DNA of 64,000 nt from Chitinophaga sp. XS-30. Its GTDB lineage: Bacteria; Bacteroidota; Bacteroidia; Chitinophagales; Chitinophagaceae. The position numbers and the translations under genes were made by a program. This document shows positions 1-6,628 of this stretch, in pieces. Position 1 is the stretch's first letter. Every line of letters begins with the position of its first letter. Location: the NCBI RefSeq assembly GCF_008086345.1, contig NZ_CP043006.1, forward strand, positions 4,710,032-4,774,031, in the 5' to 3' direction. Below the pieces are notes generated by a model that did not search any database, had not been told where the DNA came from, and saw only the letters and a list, made by a program, of their open reading frames with translations.

Positions 1-150
1 TTAAAGTGAATCCGCTTCCAGCCAACGGTTCCTGAAACTACTTGTATAAGTTCCATTGCCTTATACCTGCTCCTGTATCGATACCGCTCTTTTGTTTCAG
101 GAGATCATGGCTAAAATATGGCCGGTCCCGTTGCGCCAATTGTAGTTCAT
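1..150 (-). pseudogene. Decayed start of a Fic-family (DUF4172-Fic) protein gene, runs off left edge
   Basis: Reading leftward from the ATG at 150 gives MNYNW. One frame over it continues AQRDRPYFSHDLLKQK, which resembles the start of Bacteroidota Fic proteins with an N-terminal DUF4172 domain (a pattern like NW..-DWP-F-YDL). A third frame, nearer the edge, reads VVSGTVGWKRIHF, like the VVSG-IG---VHFEAP segment that precedes the Fic core in that family. No single frame is open. The two recognisable pieces lie far closer together than in a full-length protein (inferred internal deletion of roughly 100 or more codons), so this is a remnant. The Fic catalytic motif (HPFxxGNGR), if present, would lie outside the window. 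The family match is from memory of the consensus. Confidence 0.5.
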
Positions 151-167
151 GAGCCGATTATTCTCCC

Positions 168-204
168 TATTCGGCTCAAATATTGACGAAAAATGAGCCG
201 AATA
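168..204. promoter_or_regulatory. Perfect 11-bp inverted repeat upstream of the Fic remnant (candidate operator)
   Basis: TATTCGGCTCA (168-178) and its exact reverse complement TGAGCCGAATA (194-204) flank a 15-nt AT-rich spacer. A third partial copy, GAGCCGATTA, lies at 151-160. The repeat sits 18 nt upstream of the remnant's start codon, where an autoregulatory operator would be expected. It also lies upstream of the lipoprotein gene at 304, which could use it instead. Confidence 0.5.
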
Positions 205-303
205 GCTCAAATCCATCTCCCATATAACCCATATCACACAAAAATCCCCCCTAACCCCAGCAATAAAATCCTTTTCTTTACATTACCAAAAAAACCTATA
301 CAT

Positions 304-765
304 ATGAAAACCAGATTTACCAGGCCCGGCCTGCTATTTATCCTCCTTACCATGCTGGCTATAGCCTGCAAAAAGAATGACGACACCCCCACCCTGCGGC
401 AAAAAAACCTGAAACTGATCATGAACAAGAACTGGGTGCCCGTTTTTTACGGCTACGACTTTAACGACGATGGTGTTTTTGACAGGGATATCATGGCCGG
501 GGAGAACGCTCTTGCTGACTGCCAGATGGATGACCATTACGTGTTCATGACAGACAGCACTTTTGATATTCTTCCCAACCAGGTCACCAACGGCTGCGGA
601 ACCGGCGGCGGCCCCTTTTCCTGGGGACTGGGCGCCAACGGGATAGATTTCGACTATCCTCCATACGCCGGGGAGGTAGTTACGCTCACCGATTCCACTT
701 TCCAGTTTTATATCCTGAATGAGGAGTCGGAAAAGCTGTATTTCGAATTTGAACGCTTCGAATAG
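304..765 (+). CDS. Lipocalin-like outer-membrane lipoprotein, function unknown
   Basis: 153 aa. The open frame extends back to 193, but the start at ATG 304 is chosen because it gives a clean lipoprotein signal: MKTRFTRPGLLFILLTMLAIAC, with lipobox LAIAC and acylated C22, followed by KKNDD. The mature part begins with a helix-like LRQKNLKLIMNKNWVPVFYGYDFN stretch region (residues about 32-55), then alternating polar/hydrophobic beta-type segments ending in LYFEFERFE. This layout resembles the small lipocalin-like lipoproteins common in Bacteroidota, but I see no catalytic motif and no named family is assigned. It stands alone: the upstream gene is a remnant and the downstream gene is convergent. 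Confidence 0.75.
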   Translation: MKTRFTRPGLLFILLTMLAIACKKNDDTPTLRQKNLKLIMNKNWVPVFYGYDFNDDGVFDRDIMAGENALADCQMDDHYVFMTDSTFDILPNQVTNGCGTGGGPFSWGLGANGIDFDYPPYAGEVVTLTDSTFQFYILNEESEKLYFEFERFE

Positions 766-780
766 ATAGAAAGTATTGAT

Positions 781-805
781 ATCGCCGGGCATCCGGCCCG
801 GCGAT
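781..805 (+). terminator. Hairpin after the lipoprotein gene
   Basis: ATCGCCGGGC (781-790) pairs perfectly with GCCCGGCGAT (796-805) across a 5-nt loop, 15 nt after the stop at 765. The following tract is TATCCTT rather than a run of T, so it may be a weak or bidirectional terminator. Confidence 0.5.
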
Positions 806-982
806 TATCCTTCAACATAAAAATCAATCCGTCACCAGGTCAGATTCCCTGCCACCCTCAATTATCACAAAACTCCTGCGCCTCATAATCATCCCCTTCA
901 AACAAAATCACCGACACAATAACATGATCGCCCTGGTACTCCTTAAACAACACATTGGCGCGCAATCTATCTCAGGTAAATA

Positions 983-1311
983 CTACAGTTTCTCATCAAT
1001 ATCCGCCATCGGCGCGTTTTCCATAACAGACGTTATTCCATTGTCCCTGCCTGCGGGGTCTCGTACATTTCACTGGTACCGATCACCTGACCATTGGAAG
1101 CCTTGAGCGTGAAATAATGCTTGCCATTGGCAGAAACCTTCTTTTCGTATTTCCCTTCATCAGTGGAATTTGCTTTTACTGCAGCAACTCCATTGTGACA
1201 GTTTGCTTTGGCGGTATAGCCTTCGCTGACCAGGATAGTTTCGCCGTTATCCGCTTTTAGAACAAACTGGAATTCGCCATTACTGCGCGTAGAAATAATA
1301 AATTTTCCCAT
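983..1311 (-). pseudogene. YegP/DUF1508 family protein, frameshifted near its C-terminus
   Basis: The open frame (1033-1311) encodes 92 aa with two copies of the DUF1508 repeat: FQFVLKADNGETILVSEGY, then HYFTLKASNGQVIGTSEMY. The frame ends abruptly at ETPQAGTME. In the next frame the sequence continues DNGITSVMENAP and on to DEKL with a stop at 983, which is the expected end of the second repeat (family pattern A--NGI-SV--NAP). Restoring one missing base near 1049 gives a normal 109-aa, two-repeat protein. So this is either a recent single-base deletion or a sequencing error. DUF1508 proteins are small cytoplasmic proteins of unclear function. The gene stands alone in this region. Confidence 0.8.
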
Positions 1312-1524
1312 AACAATGTTTTAGGGGTGAACAATAAAATATCAATCGATAATCCAAGAAGATCAATAATTTGTTGCCGAGGGTGAATGCCTCAGGTTGA
1401 TATGCATATAATTATTTTAAGAAAACTTGTATCAGGTCTTCGGTGTGCTTACGAGGTTCAAACATATTGCAATATAAAAATAACACAGCAACTGGCAATC
1501 GTTTTGACAAAAATATTTGGGGGC

Positions 1525-1785
1525 TTACGCGATGCGCTCCCCCACTTCATCTACCATATATTTTTCCACCACTGCCCTTTTTTCTACCCGCCAGGAGTTC
1601 TTTGTTCTTTTCACTACAAGGCGCCCGTTTTCTACATCTATCTCCACGATATCCCCTATGCAAAACCCCGCTTTCTCAAACCATTTGCCAGTTATCCGCA
1701 AAAAAGGAATGGCCGCAAGCCTGCCGTCCCGGTTTTCAACTTTACGTGAAATTGTGATAAGCCGTTTCGTTTTATTGTTTTCCAT
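1525..1785 (-). CDS. SymE-like toxin-family protein (AbrB-fold type I toxin relative)
   Basis: 86 aa, ATG at 1785. The core reads IPFLRITGKWFEKAGFCIGDIVEIDVENGRLVVKR (about residues 26-60), matching the SymE pattern P-LRL-GKWL--AGF--G--V-V-V--G-LVI. SymE of E. coli is an SOS-induced RNA-targeting toxin with an AbrB-type fold, repressed by antisense RNA. Bacteroidota have many short relatives of unknown targets. The basic, positively charged N-terminus (NNKTKRLITISRK) fits nucleic-acid binding. It is divergent from the XRE gene at 1988, and they share about 200 nt of very AT-rich DNA. No antisense RNA promoter could be identified by eye. The toxin role is inferred from family only. Confidence 0.75.
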   Translation of the reverse strand: MENNKTKRLITISRKVENRDGRLAAIPFLRITGKWFEKAGFCIGDIVEIDVENGRLVVKRTKNSWRVEKRAVVEKYMVDEVGERIA

Positions 1786-1791
1786 AATGTA

Positions 1792-1847
1792 CTTATTTGT
1801 TTATTAAAGGTACATATTAATATATAAATAAACAAGCCTTATTTGTT
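1792..1847. promoter_or_regulatory. Direct repeat in the SymE/XRE divergent intergenic region
   Basis: CTTATTTGTT occurs at 1792-1801 and again at 1838-1847, immediately upstream of the SymE-like start codon. The surrounding 1786-1940 stretch is strikingly AT-rich with several TATAAATA-type motifs. Two identical 10-mers next to a divergent XRE gene suggest repressor sites, but this is inference from position only. Confidence 0.35.
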
Positions 1848-1933
1848 CACAAAATAAACTTTTAGGTCATTAAATATCAATTCAAATAACTCCATAAATC
1901 AGATATGTATAATTAAATATCCATAAATATGAT

Positions 1934-1963
1934 TTTAGTAAAATGGCTTTTTGCTTACCTTTG
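1934..1963 (+). promoter_or_regulatory. Bacteroidota-type promoter for the XRE gene
   Basis: TACCTTTG (1956-1963) fits the -7 consensus TAnnTTTG exactly. A TTTA at 1934-1937 lies 18 nt upstream in place of the -33 TTTG. Transcription would begin near 1970, which excludes the upstream ATG at 1943 and supports a start at 1988. Confidence 0.5.
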
Positions 1964-1987
1964 GCTCAACCACAAATCACCAACAAT

Positions 1988-2320
1988 ATGACATTCGGAC
2001 ACCGGCTCTCCCAGATCAGAAAAGGAAAGGATATCAGGCAGGAAGAACTGGCCAACATAGTTGGTACAAGCAAACACATGATCAGCCGCTACGAACGCGA
2101 CGCCATCAGCCCCTCCATAGACATGGCCGCGAAGATCGCCAAAGCCCTCAACACCTCGCTCGACAGCCTCGTATTCGGCATAGACCTCCTCAACGATACC
2201 CGCCCCCTCACCACCAAACTCCAGGAAATAGAAACACTCCCGGCTGAAGACATTACCCACATCCTCGCAGTTATAGAAGCATTCATCACAAAAAATCGAT
2301 TGCAACAAATTCTGAAATAA
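1988..2320 (+). CDS. XRE-family helix-turn-helix transcriptional regulator
   Basis: 110 aa from ATG 1988 (an in-frame ATG at 1943 lies upstream of the promoter). Residues about 5-60 form a canonical Cro/C1-type HTH: RLSQIRKGKDIRQEELANIV, then GTSKHMISRYERDAISPSIDMAAKIAKAL and LDSLVFG. The C-terminal 45 residues are helical (TKLQEIETLPAEDITHILAVIEAFITKNRLQ), a common dimerisation tail in Bacteroidota phage- and toxin-linked XRE proteins. It probably represses itself and perhaps the divergent SymE-like gene. No second toxin or antitoxin gene is fused or overlapping downstream. Confidence 0.85.
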   Translation: MTFGHRLSQIRKGKDIRQEELANIVGTSKHMISRYERDAISPSIDMAAKIAKALNTSLDSLVFGIDLLNDTRPLTTKLQEIETLPAEDITHILAVIEAFITKNRLQQILK

Positions 2321-2333
2321 AAAACCCGCTGCT

Positions 2334-2349
2334 TGCTAAACATTTAGCA
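2334..2349. other. Short inverted repeat after the XRE gene
   Basis: TGCTAAA (2334-2340) and TTTAGCA (2343-2349) are perfect reverse complements around a 2-nt spacer, 13 nt after the XRE stop. There is no T tract, so it is a poor terminator. It could be an operator for the 2393 gene. Confidence 0.3.
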
Positions 2350-2392
2350 GCATTTACTGTTAACCCCTGTAAACCAAAATCCATTAAAAAAG

Positions 2393-2650
2393 ATGAAGAA
2401 AATCATCCTTGTATTATGCCTGAACATCATTGTACCTTCAGGCCCCTTCTTCCTTTTCCTGGAAATCAATAAATCCCTTCACAAAAAAAGAAATGCAAAC
2501 TTCCCCATTATCGCACAAACACTTTGGTGCACCATCGCTGTTTCCCCCCTCTTTGTCATTCACAGGATAGGAGAAAAAAGACGGATCATACCGCTCTGGT
2601 GCGCACTCATCATTCTGCTGGCCATCATCCTCAGCTCCAATAGAAAATAA
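2393..2650 (+). CDS. Small two-helix membrane protein, unknown function
   Basis: 85 aa, ATG 2393 preceded by a purine-rich AAAAAAG. Two or three hydrophobic stretches are visible: IILVLCLNIIVPSGPFFLFL near the N-terminus, TLWCTIAVSPLFVI (about 44-57) and IPLWCALIILLAIIL (about 66-80), separated by strongly basic loops (KSLHKKRN, RIGEKRR). This pattern fits a small inner-membrane protein with a cytoplasmic basic loop. No family is recognised. It lies 72 nt after the XRE gene on the same strand and may be co-transcribed. Confidence 0.5.
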   Translation: MKKIILVLCLNIIVPSGPFFLFLEINKSLHKKRNANFPIIAQTLWCTIAVSPLFVIHRIGEKRRIIPLWCALIILLAIILSSNRK

Positions 2651-2712
2651 ACCGGTAAGCATATACGAATCCCCCCAGCCGCGTTAAATCAGTACCGGTC
2701 ACTTTTCGTATC

Positions 2713-2789
2713 TATGGGTATACCATGGATATGCCATGGATGATCCATGGATAATCTATGGGTAATCCCCGGGTTTGATACGGGTTAAC
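2713..2789. repeat. Seven degenerate 11-bp tandem repeats
   Basis: Consecutive 11-mers start at 2713, 2724, 2735, 2746, 2757, 2768 and 2779, for example CATGGATATGC, CATGGATGATC, CATGGATAATC and TATGGGTAATC. The shared core is A/C-Y-G-G-R-T. The central three are nearly identical, and the outer copies decay to CCCGGGTTTGA and TACGGGTTAAC. The array abuts and slightly overlaps the stop codon of the minus-strand gene at 2785. Confidence 0.75.
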
Positions 2790-3030
2790 CCCGGAGCTGC
2801 CGCCTTACTTCATCGGCATTCAAACCCTTGTGCGCACAAAACTCCTCGATGGTGACGAACATATCCTTCGTCTTGTTCAGCTTTACACGGATCTGATGCA
2901 GGATCTTCCTGGCGGTGCGTTCCGCCACATCTGCGATCTGGGCGACTTCTTTTGCGTGGATGACCAGCTTTGCAGCTGCAAGGAAGTAACATTCCATGAT
3001 TGTCATAAGCAAATGCATAGAGATTTCCAT
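2785..3030 (-). CDS. Small helix-turn-helix-like protein, unknown function
   Basis: 81 aa, ATG at 3030. The middle (EVAQIADVAERTARKILHQI, about 28-47) has the spacing of an HTH in which ADVAERTARKIL is the recognition region. It is followed by basic RVKLNKTKDM and FVTIEEFCAHKGLNADEVRRQL, which resembles a short MerR/excisionase-like tail. I recall similar short proteins in Bacteroidota that carry the E-FC---GL---EVR motif, without an assigned function. It is divergent from the 247-aa gene at 3304 across 273 nt and is a reasonable regulator for it. Its coding quality is moderate, since overlapping frames are also open. Confidence 0.55.
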   Translation of the reverse strand: MEISMHLLMTIMECYFLAAAKLVIHAKEVAQIADVAERTARKILHQIRVKLNKTKDMFVTIEEFCAHKGLNADEVRRQLRG

Positions 3031-3116
3031 ATGCAGGGATTTGCAGGGTTAAGCTTAGAACAGGGTCAAATATGGTTGATGAATATACGAAATTTCCTGT
3101 TTTCATGTGTCAAAAA

Positions 3117-3152
3117 CGGCATATTCGGCATATTCGGCACATCCGGCACGGT
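3117..3152. repeat. Four 9-bp tandem repeats in the 3.0-3.3 kb intergenic region
   Basis: CGGCATATT at 3117 and 3126 is exact. It is followed by CGGCACATC (3135) and CGGCACGGT (3144). The array lies between two divergent genes and could be a regulator-binding array or simple slippage. Confidence 0.55.
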
Positions 3153-3303
3153 GATTTTGAAACGATCATTTTGCGTGCGAGCTTTGCATCATCGGTACCG
3201 GAACATAACAGACCGGAAAGACGTCGCCGGGATGTTATGATGAAAGGCTGAACGGATGCTGGCCTTCAACAGCGTCCATTTACTTCTCTTAAATCTTACT
3301 ACA

Positions 3304-4047
3304 ATGGCTAGACAAATAGGTCTGATGCAACTGGAAGGCGCTGTTGGCAACGTGGTGTTCTACCACACCAAAGAGGGCAACTTCGCCCGCCAGAAACCTG
3401 CAGGCAGAAAAACCATCAGCGAGCGCGTAACGGAAAACCTGAGCGAGTTCGCACGCGCAGCACAAGCGGGCAAGCTGATCCGCCGCTCCTTCGCGTCGAT
3501 CATCAACGACATCGATGCGCCGGCCCTCACCAAACGGCTCTCGTCCCAACTGGGCATGATCCTGAAAACGGATACCGTGAGCCCGCGCGGCCTGCGCAAT
3601 TTCGTGGAGGCGGACATGGAGCTGCTGGAAGGATTTGAGCTGAACGACAGCAAAGCCCTCAGCACCGCGCTCAAAGTGCCGTACACGACTACCATCGACC
3701 GGGAGACCGGGAGCATGAAGGTGGTGATCCCCGCCCTCAACCCGTCCAAACTGATCGAAAGCAGCGAAGCGGCGACGCACTACAAATTTACACTGGCAGG
3801 CGCATCCATCAACTTCGGGAACCAGGATCATATCACGGCATCTATCGACTCCGGCATGCTGGTGATCGCGAACGAGGTCAACCCATCCCTGGAACTGGAG
3901 GTACTGGCGCCGGTGATTGGCGATAGCACCCTGATCCTGGCATTGGGACTTTCCTTCTATCAGCATATGAATGGTATTGACTACGAAGTAGGCGCCAAGC
4001 TCAGCAACGCGCTTTCCTTCGTGGCGGTATCAGACAGCGCTGCCTGA
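3304..4047 (+). CDS. Uncharacterised Bacteroidota protein (MARQIG-type family)
   Basis: 247 aa. ATG 3304 is chosen over the upstream frame extension to 3256 because family members as I recall them begin with MAR-IG. The N-terminus reads MARQIGLMQLEGAVGNVVFY, then HTKEGNFARQKP. A helical segment follows (TENLSEFARAAQAGKLIRRSF, about 37-58), then a central SPRGLRNFVEADMELLEGFELN (about 93-114) and a beta-rich C-terminal half (HYKFTLAGASINFG, LELEVLAPV, LILALGLSFYQHMNGIDY). No signal peptide, membrane helix or catalytic motif is seen. The layout recalls a structural or assembly protein rather than an enzyme, but that is speculation. It is followed 26 nt later by the 69-aa membrane protein, likely in one transcript ending at the hairpin at 4292. 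Confidence 0.8.
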   Translation: MARQIGLMQLEGAVGNVVFYHTKEGNFARQKPAGRKTISERVTENLSEFARAAQAGKLIRRSFASIINDIDAPALTKRLSSQLGMILKTDTVSPRGLRNFVEADMELLEGFELNDSKALSTALKVPYTTTIDRETGSMKVVIPALNPSKLIESSEAATHYKFTLAGASINFGNQDHITASIDSGMLVIANEVNPSLELEVLAPVIGDSTLILALGLSFYQHMNGIDYEVGAKLSNALSFVAVSDSAA

Positions 4048-4073
4048 TCTTTCATCATCTAAAACGGAACACT

Positions 4074-4283
4074 ATGGGCATTAAAGAGCGATTCATGTCA
4101 AAAACGCCCCCATTCTTCCGTAAGCTCCGCGCCATTGGCTTGTCGTTAATAGCAGCGGGTGGTGTATTGGCCACTACACCCGAAGCTTTGCCGGAGATCG
4201 TTATCCGCATCGGCGGATACCTGATCGTAGCCGGCAGTGTGATGACGGCTGTAAGCCAGGCGGTGGTGAAAGGCGAAGAATAG
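4074..4283 (+). CDS. Small two-helix membrane protein (holin-like size)
   Basis: 69 aa, ATG 4074. After a short basic head (MGIKERFMSKTPPFFRKLR) come two hydrophobic segments: AIGLSLIAAGGVLATTP (about 20-36) and IVIRIGGYLIVAGSVMTAVS (about 42-61), ending VVKGEE. Size and topology resemble small holins, but no holin family signature is evident. It sits 26 nt downstream of the 247-aa gene and directly before a strong terminator, so the two probably function together. Orthologues next to the same partner would confirm the pairing. Confidence 0.7.
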   Translation: MGIKERFMSKTPPFFRKLRAIGLSLIAAGGVLATTPEALPEIVIRIGGYLIVAGSVMTAVSQAVVKGEE

Positions 4284-4291
4284 GAAACACA

Positions 4292-4320
4292 ACGCCCCGG
4301 GGGTTCCCGGGGCGTTTGTT
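4292..4320 (+). terminator. Strong rho-independent terminator
   Basis: ACGCCCCGGG (4292-4301) pairs perfectly with CCCGGGGCGT (4306-4315) over a GGTT loop, followed by TTGTTGT. It lies 9 nt after the stop of the 69-aa gene and closes the 3304-4283 transcript. Confidence 0.85.
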
Positions 4321-4453
4321 GTAAAAAGCACTATATTAGATAGATTAAATACCTTGACCTGTGGTAGATTTTGTAACTGTGCTGCATGTATGTAAGACTG
4401 CTATATGCTGAAAGCCGGAAAATAATATCAACGCATCAAACTACCCGATACCG

Positions 4454-4933
4454 ATGGATCAACAACAAACTATCTTTGACGAAGATTTCGACAGGCAGAT
4501 TTCTCCCCGACGCCGTGACATCCTGCCCATGTGGCTGACCATCTACATGTGGTGCATTATTGTTTTCAGTATAATTTTCTTTATCTGGTCGGCCTTCTTT
4601 GCACCAGACTACAGCGCTAGTGATCCGGAAGCCCTGGATCCGCAAAACGGCTCCGGATACCGCCTTGGTACCGTTATCGGAAAATTCGTACCAACGGCAA
4701 TGTTTACGCTAATGGGCCTGCTTGTCTGGCTGGAAGCTAAATGGGCTATCAGATACAATTGGGTCTTTGCTTCCGTCTGGACACTTTTAATCGTATATAT
4801 GATAGCGCTTTGGGGCTTACGTGGATTATTCGCTGGAATACTGATGCCCGTCTTTATTCCGTACTGGATAGGCTTGTTCCTCATACAACGGAAATGGGAA
4901 AAGGAGGCTGTATCAGGCAGGAGCATGCGGTAA
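4454..4933 (+). CDS. Four-helix integral membrane protein, unknown function
   Basis: 159 aa, ATG 4454. A charged cytoplasmic head (MDQQQTIFDEDFDRQISPRRR) precedes four hydrophobic segments: about 25-48 (MWLTIYMWCIIVFSIIFFIW), 72-90 (IGKFVPTAMFTLMGLLVWL), 98-118 (YNWVFASVWTLLIVYMIAL) and 120-143 (GLRGLFAGILMPVFIPYWIG), then a basic tail. No family is recognised. It stands between terminators at 4292 and 5398 and may share a transcript with the secreted protein that starts at 4986. Confidence 0.65.
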   Translation: MDQQQTIFDEDFDRQISPRRRDILPMWLTIYMWCIIVFSIIFFIWSAFFAPDYSASDPEALDPQNGSGYRLGTVIGKFVPTAMFTLMGLLVWLEAKWAIRYNWVFASVWTLLIVYMIALWGLRGLFAGILMPVFIPYWIGLFLIQRKWEKEAVSGRSMR

Positions 4934-4985
4934 ACGTTATCACCACCACTTTGAAAAAAATAATTTACATGCTAATATTACATCC

Positions 4986-5396
4986 ATGATACGACACCTT
5001 ACCGTAATGTTTTTTATCATCTATGCGGCACTGGTTCCCGCCGCCCCTGTCTGTGCCCAGGAGAAAAGCGATAAAACTTTCAAAGCACTGATCTGCAAAG
5101 AATGGAAGTTGAAATTCTATGAAGAAGACGGGGAAAAATTTCCGCCCGCTCCCGATCAAAGTGGGGACAGGATGTTCTTTTATCAGGATAATACCGTAAA
5201 ATCCATTGAACAAAAGAAAATACAGCATGGTACGTGGGCATATGACGAGGTCAAGAAAATATTAACGGTAGTGGATAACGAGACAAAAGAAAAAGCGACG
5301 TTGAAGGTTATTGCACTAGCGCCGGACAAGTGTGTACTGGATTATAAAGACCCTGAGGGCAGTGTTTTAAGGATGCACATGGTACCTGTTAAGTAA
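4986..5396 (+). CDS. Secreted lipocalin-like protein, unknown function
   Basis: 136 aa, ATG 4986. The Sec signal peptide MIRHLTVMFFIIYAALVPAA continues to a probable cleavage at PVCAQ-EK. The mature part has the short lipocalin-like pattern typical of Bacteroidota: KEWKLKFYEEDGEKFPP, then MFFYQDNTVKSIEQKKIQHG, then TWAYDEVKKILTVVDN. That is, a W-x(3)-Y opening, an F--DNT--S-E strand and a G-W-YD strand. Its ligand is unknown. It starts 52 nt after the membrane-protein gene and ends just before a strong convergent terminator. Confidence 0.7.
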   Translation: MIRHLTVMFFIIYAALVPAAPVCAQEKSDKTFKALICKEWKLKFYEEDGEKFPPAPDQSGDRMFFYQDNTVKSIEQKKIQHGTWAYDEVKKILTVVDNETKEKATLKVIALAPDKCVLDYKDPEGSVLRMHMVPVK

Positions 5397-5397
5397 A

Positions 5398-5437
5398 AAA
5401 AGGCGCCTCCCGCTTAACTGCACAGGAGGCGCCTTTT
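5398..5437. terminator. Bidirectional terminator between convergent genes
   Basis: AAAAGGCGCCTCC (5398-5410) and GGAGGCGCCTTTT (5425-5437) form a perfect 13-bp stem over a 14-nt loop, with A and T tracts on either side. It serves both the plus-strand gene ending at 5396 and the minus-strand operon ending at 5457. Confidence 0.9.
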
Positions 5438-5456
5438 ATATCATTCCCGAAAATTA

Positions 5457-6593
5457 TTACATCGGAATTATCTCACCCAGTTTCTTCTCCAGTTCCTCTC
5501 CACGGAGATTCCGCGCAATGATCTTGCCGGAGGGATCTATCAGGAAGTTGGTAGGAATGGCCGTAACCCCATACATCACCGCAGCCTTGCTTTTAAACCC
5601 TTCCAGGTCAGACACCTGCGTCCAGGGCATACGGTCCTGTTTCACGGCGCCCAGCCAGGCCCTTCTGCCGTCTTCATCATCAAGCGATACACCCAGTATG
5701 GTGAAATTCTTTTCCTTGTATTTGTTATAAGCCTTCAGCAAATTCGGATTCTCCGCACGGCAGGGTTTGCACCAGGATGCCCAGAAATCTACCAGCACGT
5801 ATTGACCCCGGAAATCGGAAAGACTAACGGCTTTCCCGGTGGTATCCTTCTGGGTAAAGTCCATCGCCATCACACCCGTTTGGGTTTTCTTGCTGGTTGC
5901 AATAACGGCGGCCATCTTTTTCCCGGCGGCGGATTCCCGCAGGCTGGCGGGGAAGCGTGCAAACTTCACTGCTGCCGTATCAGGATTGAAATTGTAGCCC
6001 AGTTCCAGCTCCTGAAAGGTAATCAGGGATATATAGGAGTTGGGATGTGTTGCGATGAATGCCCGGTTAACACTGTCGTATCCGGCCTGCGTTGTCCGCA
6101 TTATTTCTCTTATAGGCGCCAGGAAAACACTGTCTTTACGCTGTTCAGGTGTGGCGGCATTATATTTGGCCATCAGCTCTTTGGCGCTGTCGCGGTAAGG
6201 CTTCTGCAAGGCTTTGAGCGCCCTGTCATCATCATTTGTGGCAGAACCTTTAACCTCGGCGCGTTGCACATATTCGTCCGCAGTTACGGTAATGCTGGCA
6301 TTCTCTATATAAAAATAGAGGGCATCACGCTCTGCGTTCCTTGGCCGGCTAACGGTATCGTGCTTTAAGGTGAGCACCGCCATTGTGGGAGAAGCAAGCA
6401 CCCCGGTAAAGGTGAAACTGCCTTTCCGCAGTACTACAGAATCTATGACGTCGTTGCCATCATTTTTATAATTCAGGTAAGCTTTTGCAGGAGCATCCAG
6501 CGTACCGACCTTTCCATGGATAGTAAACTTCTTTTGCGCCAGCAGGCTTAATGGAAGGCAACAGACTGCTGTCAGGATCATACTTTTTCTCAT
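5457..6593 (-). CDS. TlpA-type thiol-disulfide oxidoreductase with N-terminal DUF4369
   Basis: 378 aa, ATG at 6593. Signal peptide MRKSMILTAVCCLPLSLLAQ, then a DUF4369-like beta domain (KKFTIHGKVGTLDAPAKAYL and on, to about residue 130), a helical linker, and a C-terminal AhpC/TSA-thioredoxin fold (about 245-378). The latter has VLVDFWASWCKPC with redox pair C275/C278 and the cis-proline region TAIPTNFLIDP. It acts in the periplasm reducing or isomerising disulfides. It is the last gene of the sigma-FecR-SusCD block, 35 nt after the DUF1735 gene. That ties it to handling whatever the SusCD pair imports or to maturing the surface complex. Confidence 0.9.
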   Translation of the reverse strand: MRKSMILTAVCCLPLSLLAQKKFTIHGKVGTLDAPAKAYLNYKNDGNDVIDSVVLRKGSFTFTGVLASPTMAVLTLKHDTVSRPRNAERDALYFYIENASITVTADEYVQRAEVKGSATNDDDRALKALQKPYRDSAKELMAKYNAATPEQRKDSVFLAPIREIMRTTQAGYDSVNRAFIATHPNSYISLITFQELELGYNFNPDTAAVKFARFPASLRESAAGKKMAAVIATSKKTQTGVMAMDFTQKDTTGKAVSLSDFRGQYVLVDFWASWCKPCRAENPNLLKAYNKYKEKNFTILGVSLDDEDGRRAWLGAVKQDRMPWTQVSDLEGFKSKAAVMYGVTAIPTNFLIDPSGKIIARNLRGEELEKKLGEIIPM

Positions 6594-6628
6594 CTCTATA
6601 TCTATTTTCTTTATTGAAGGGAATAATG

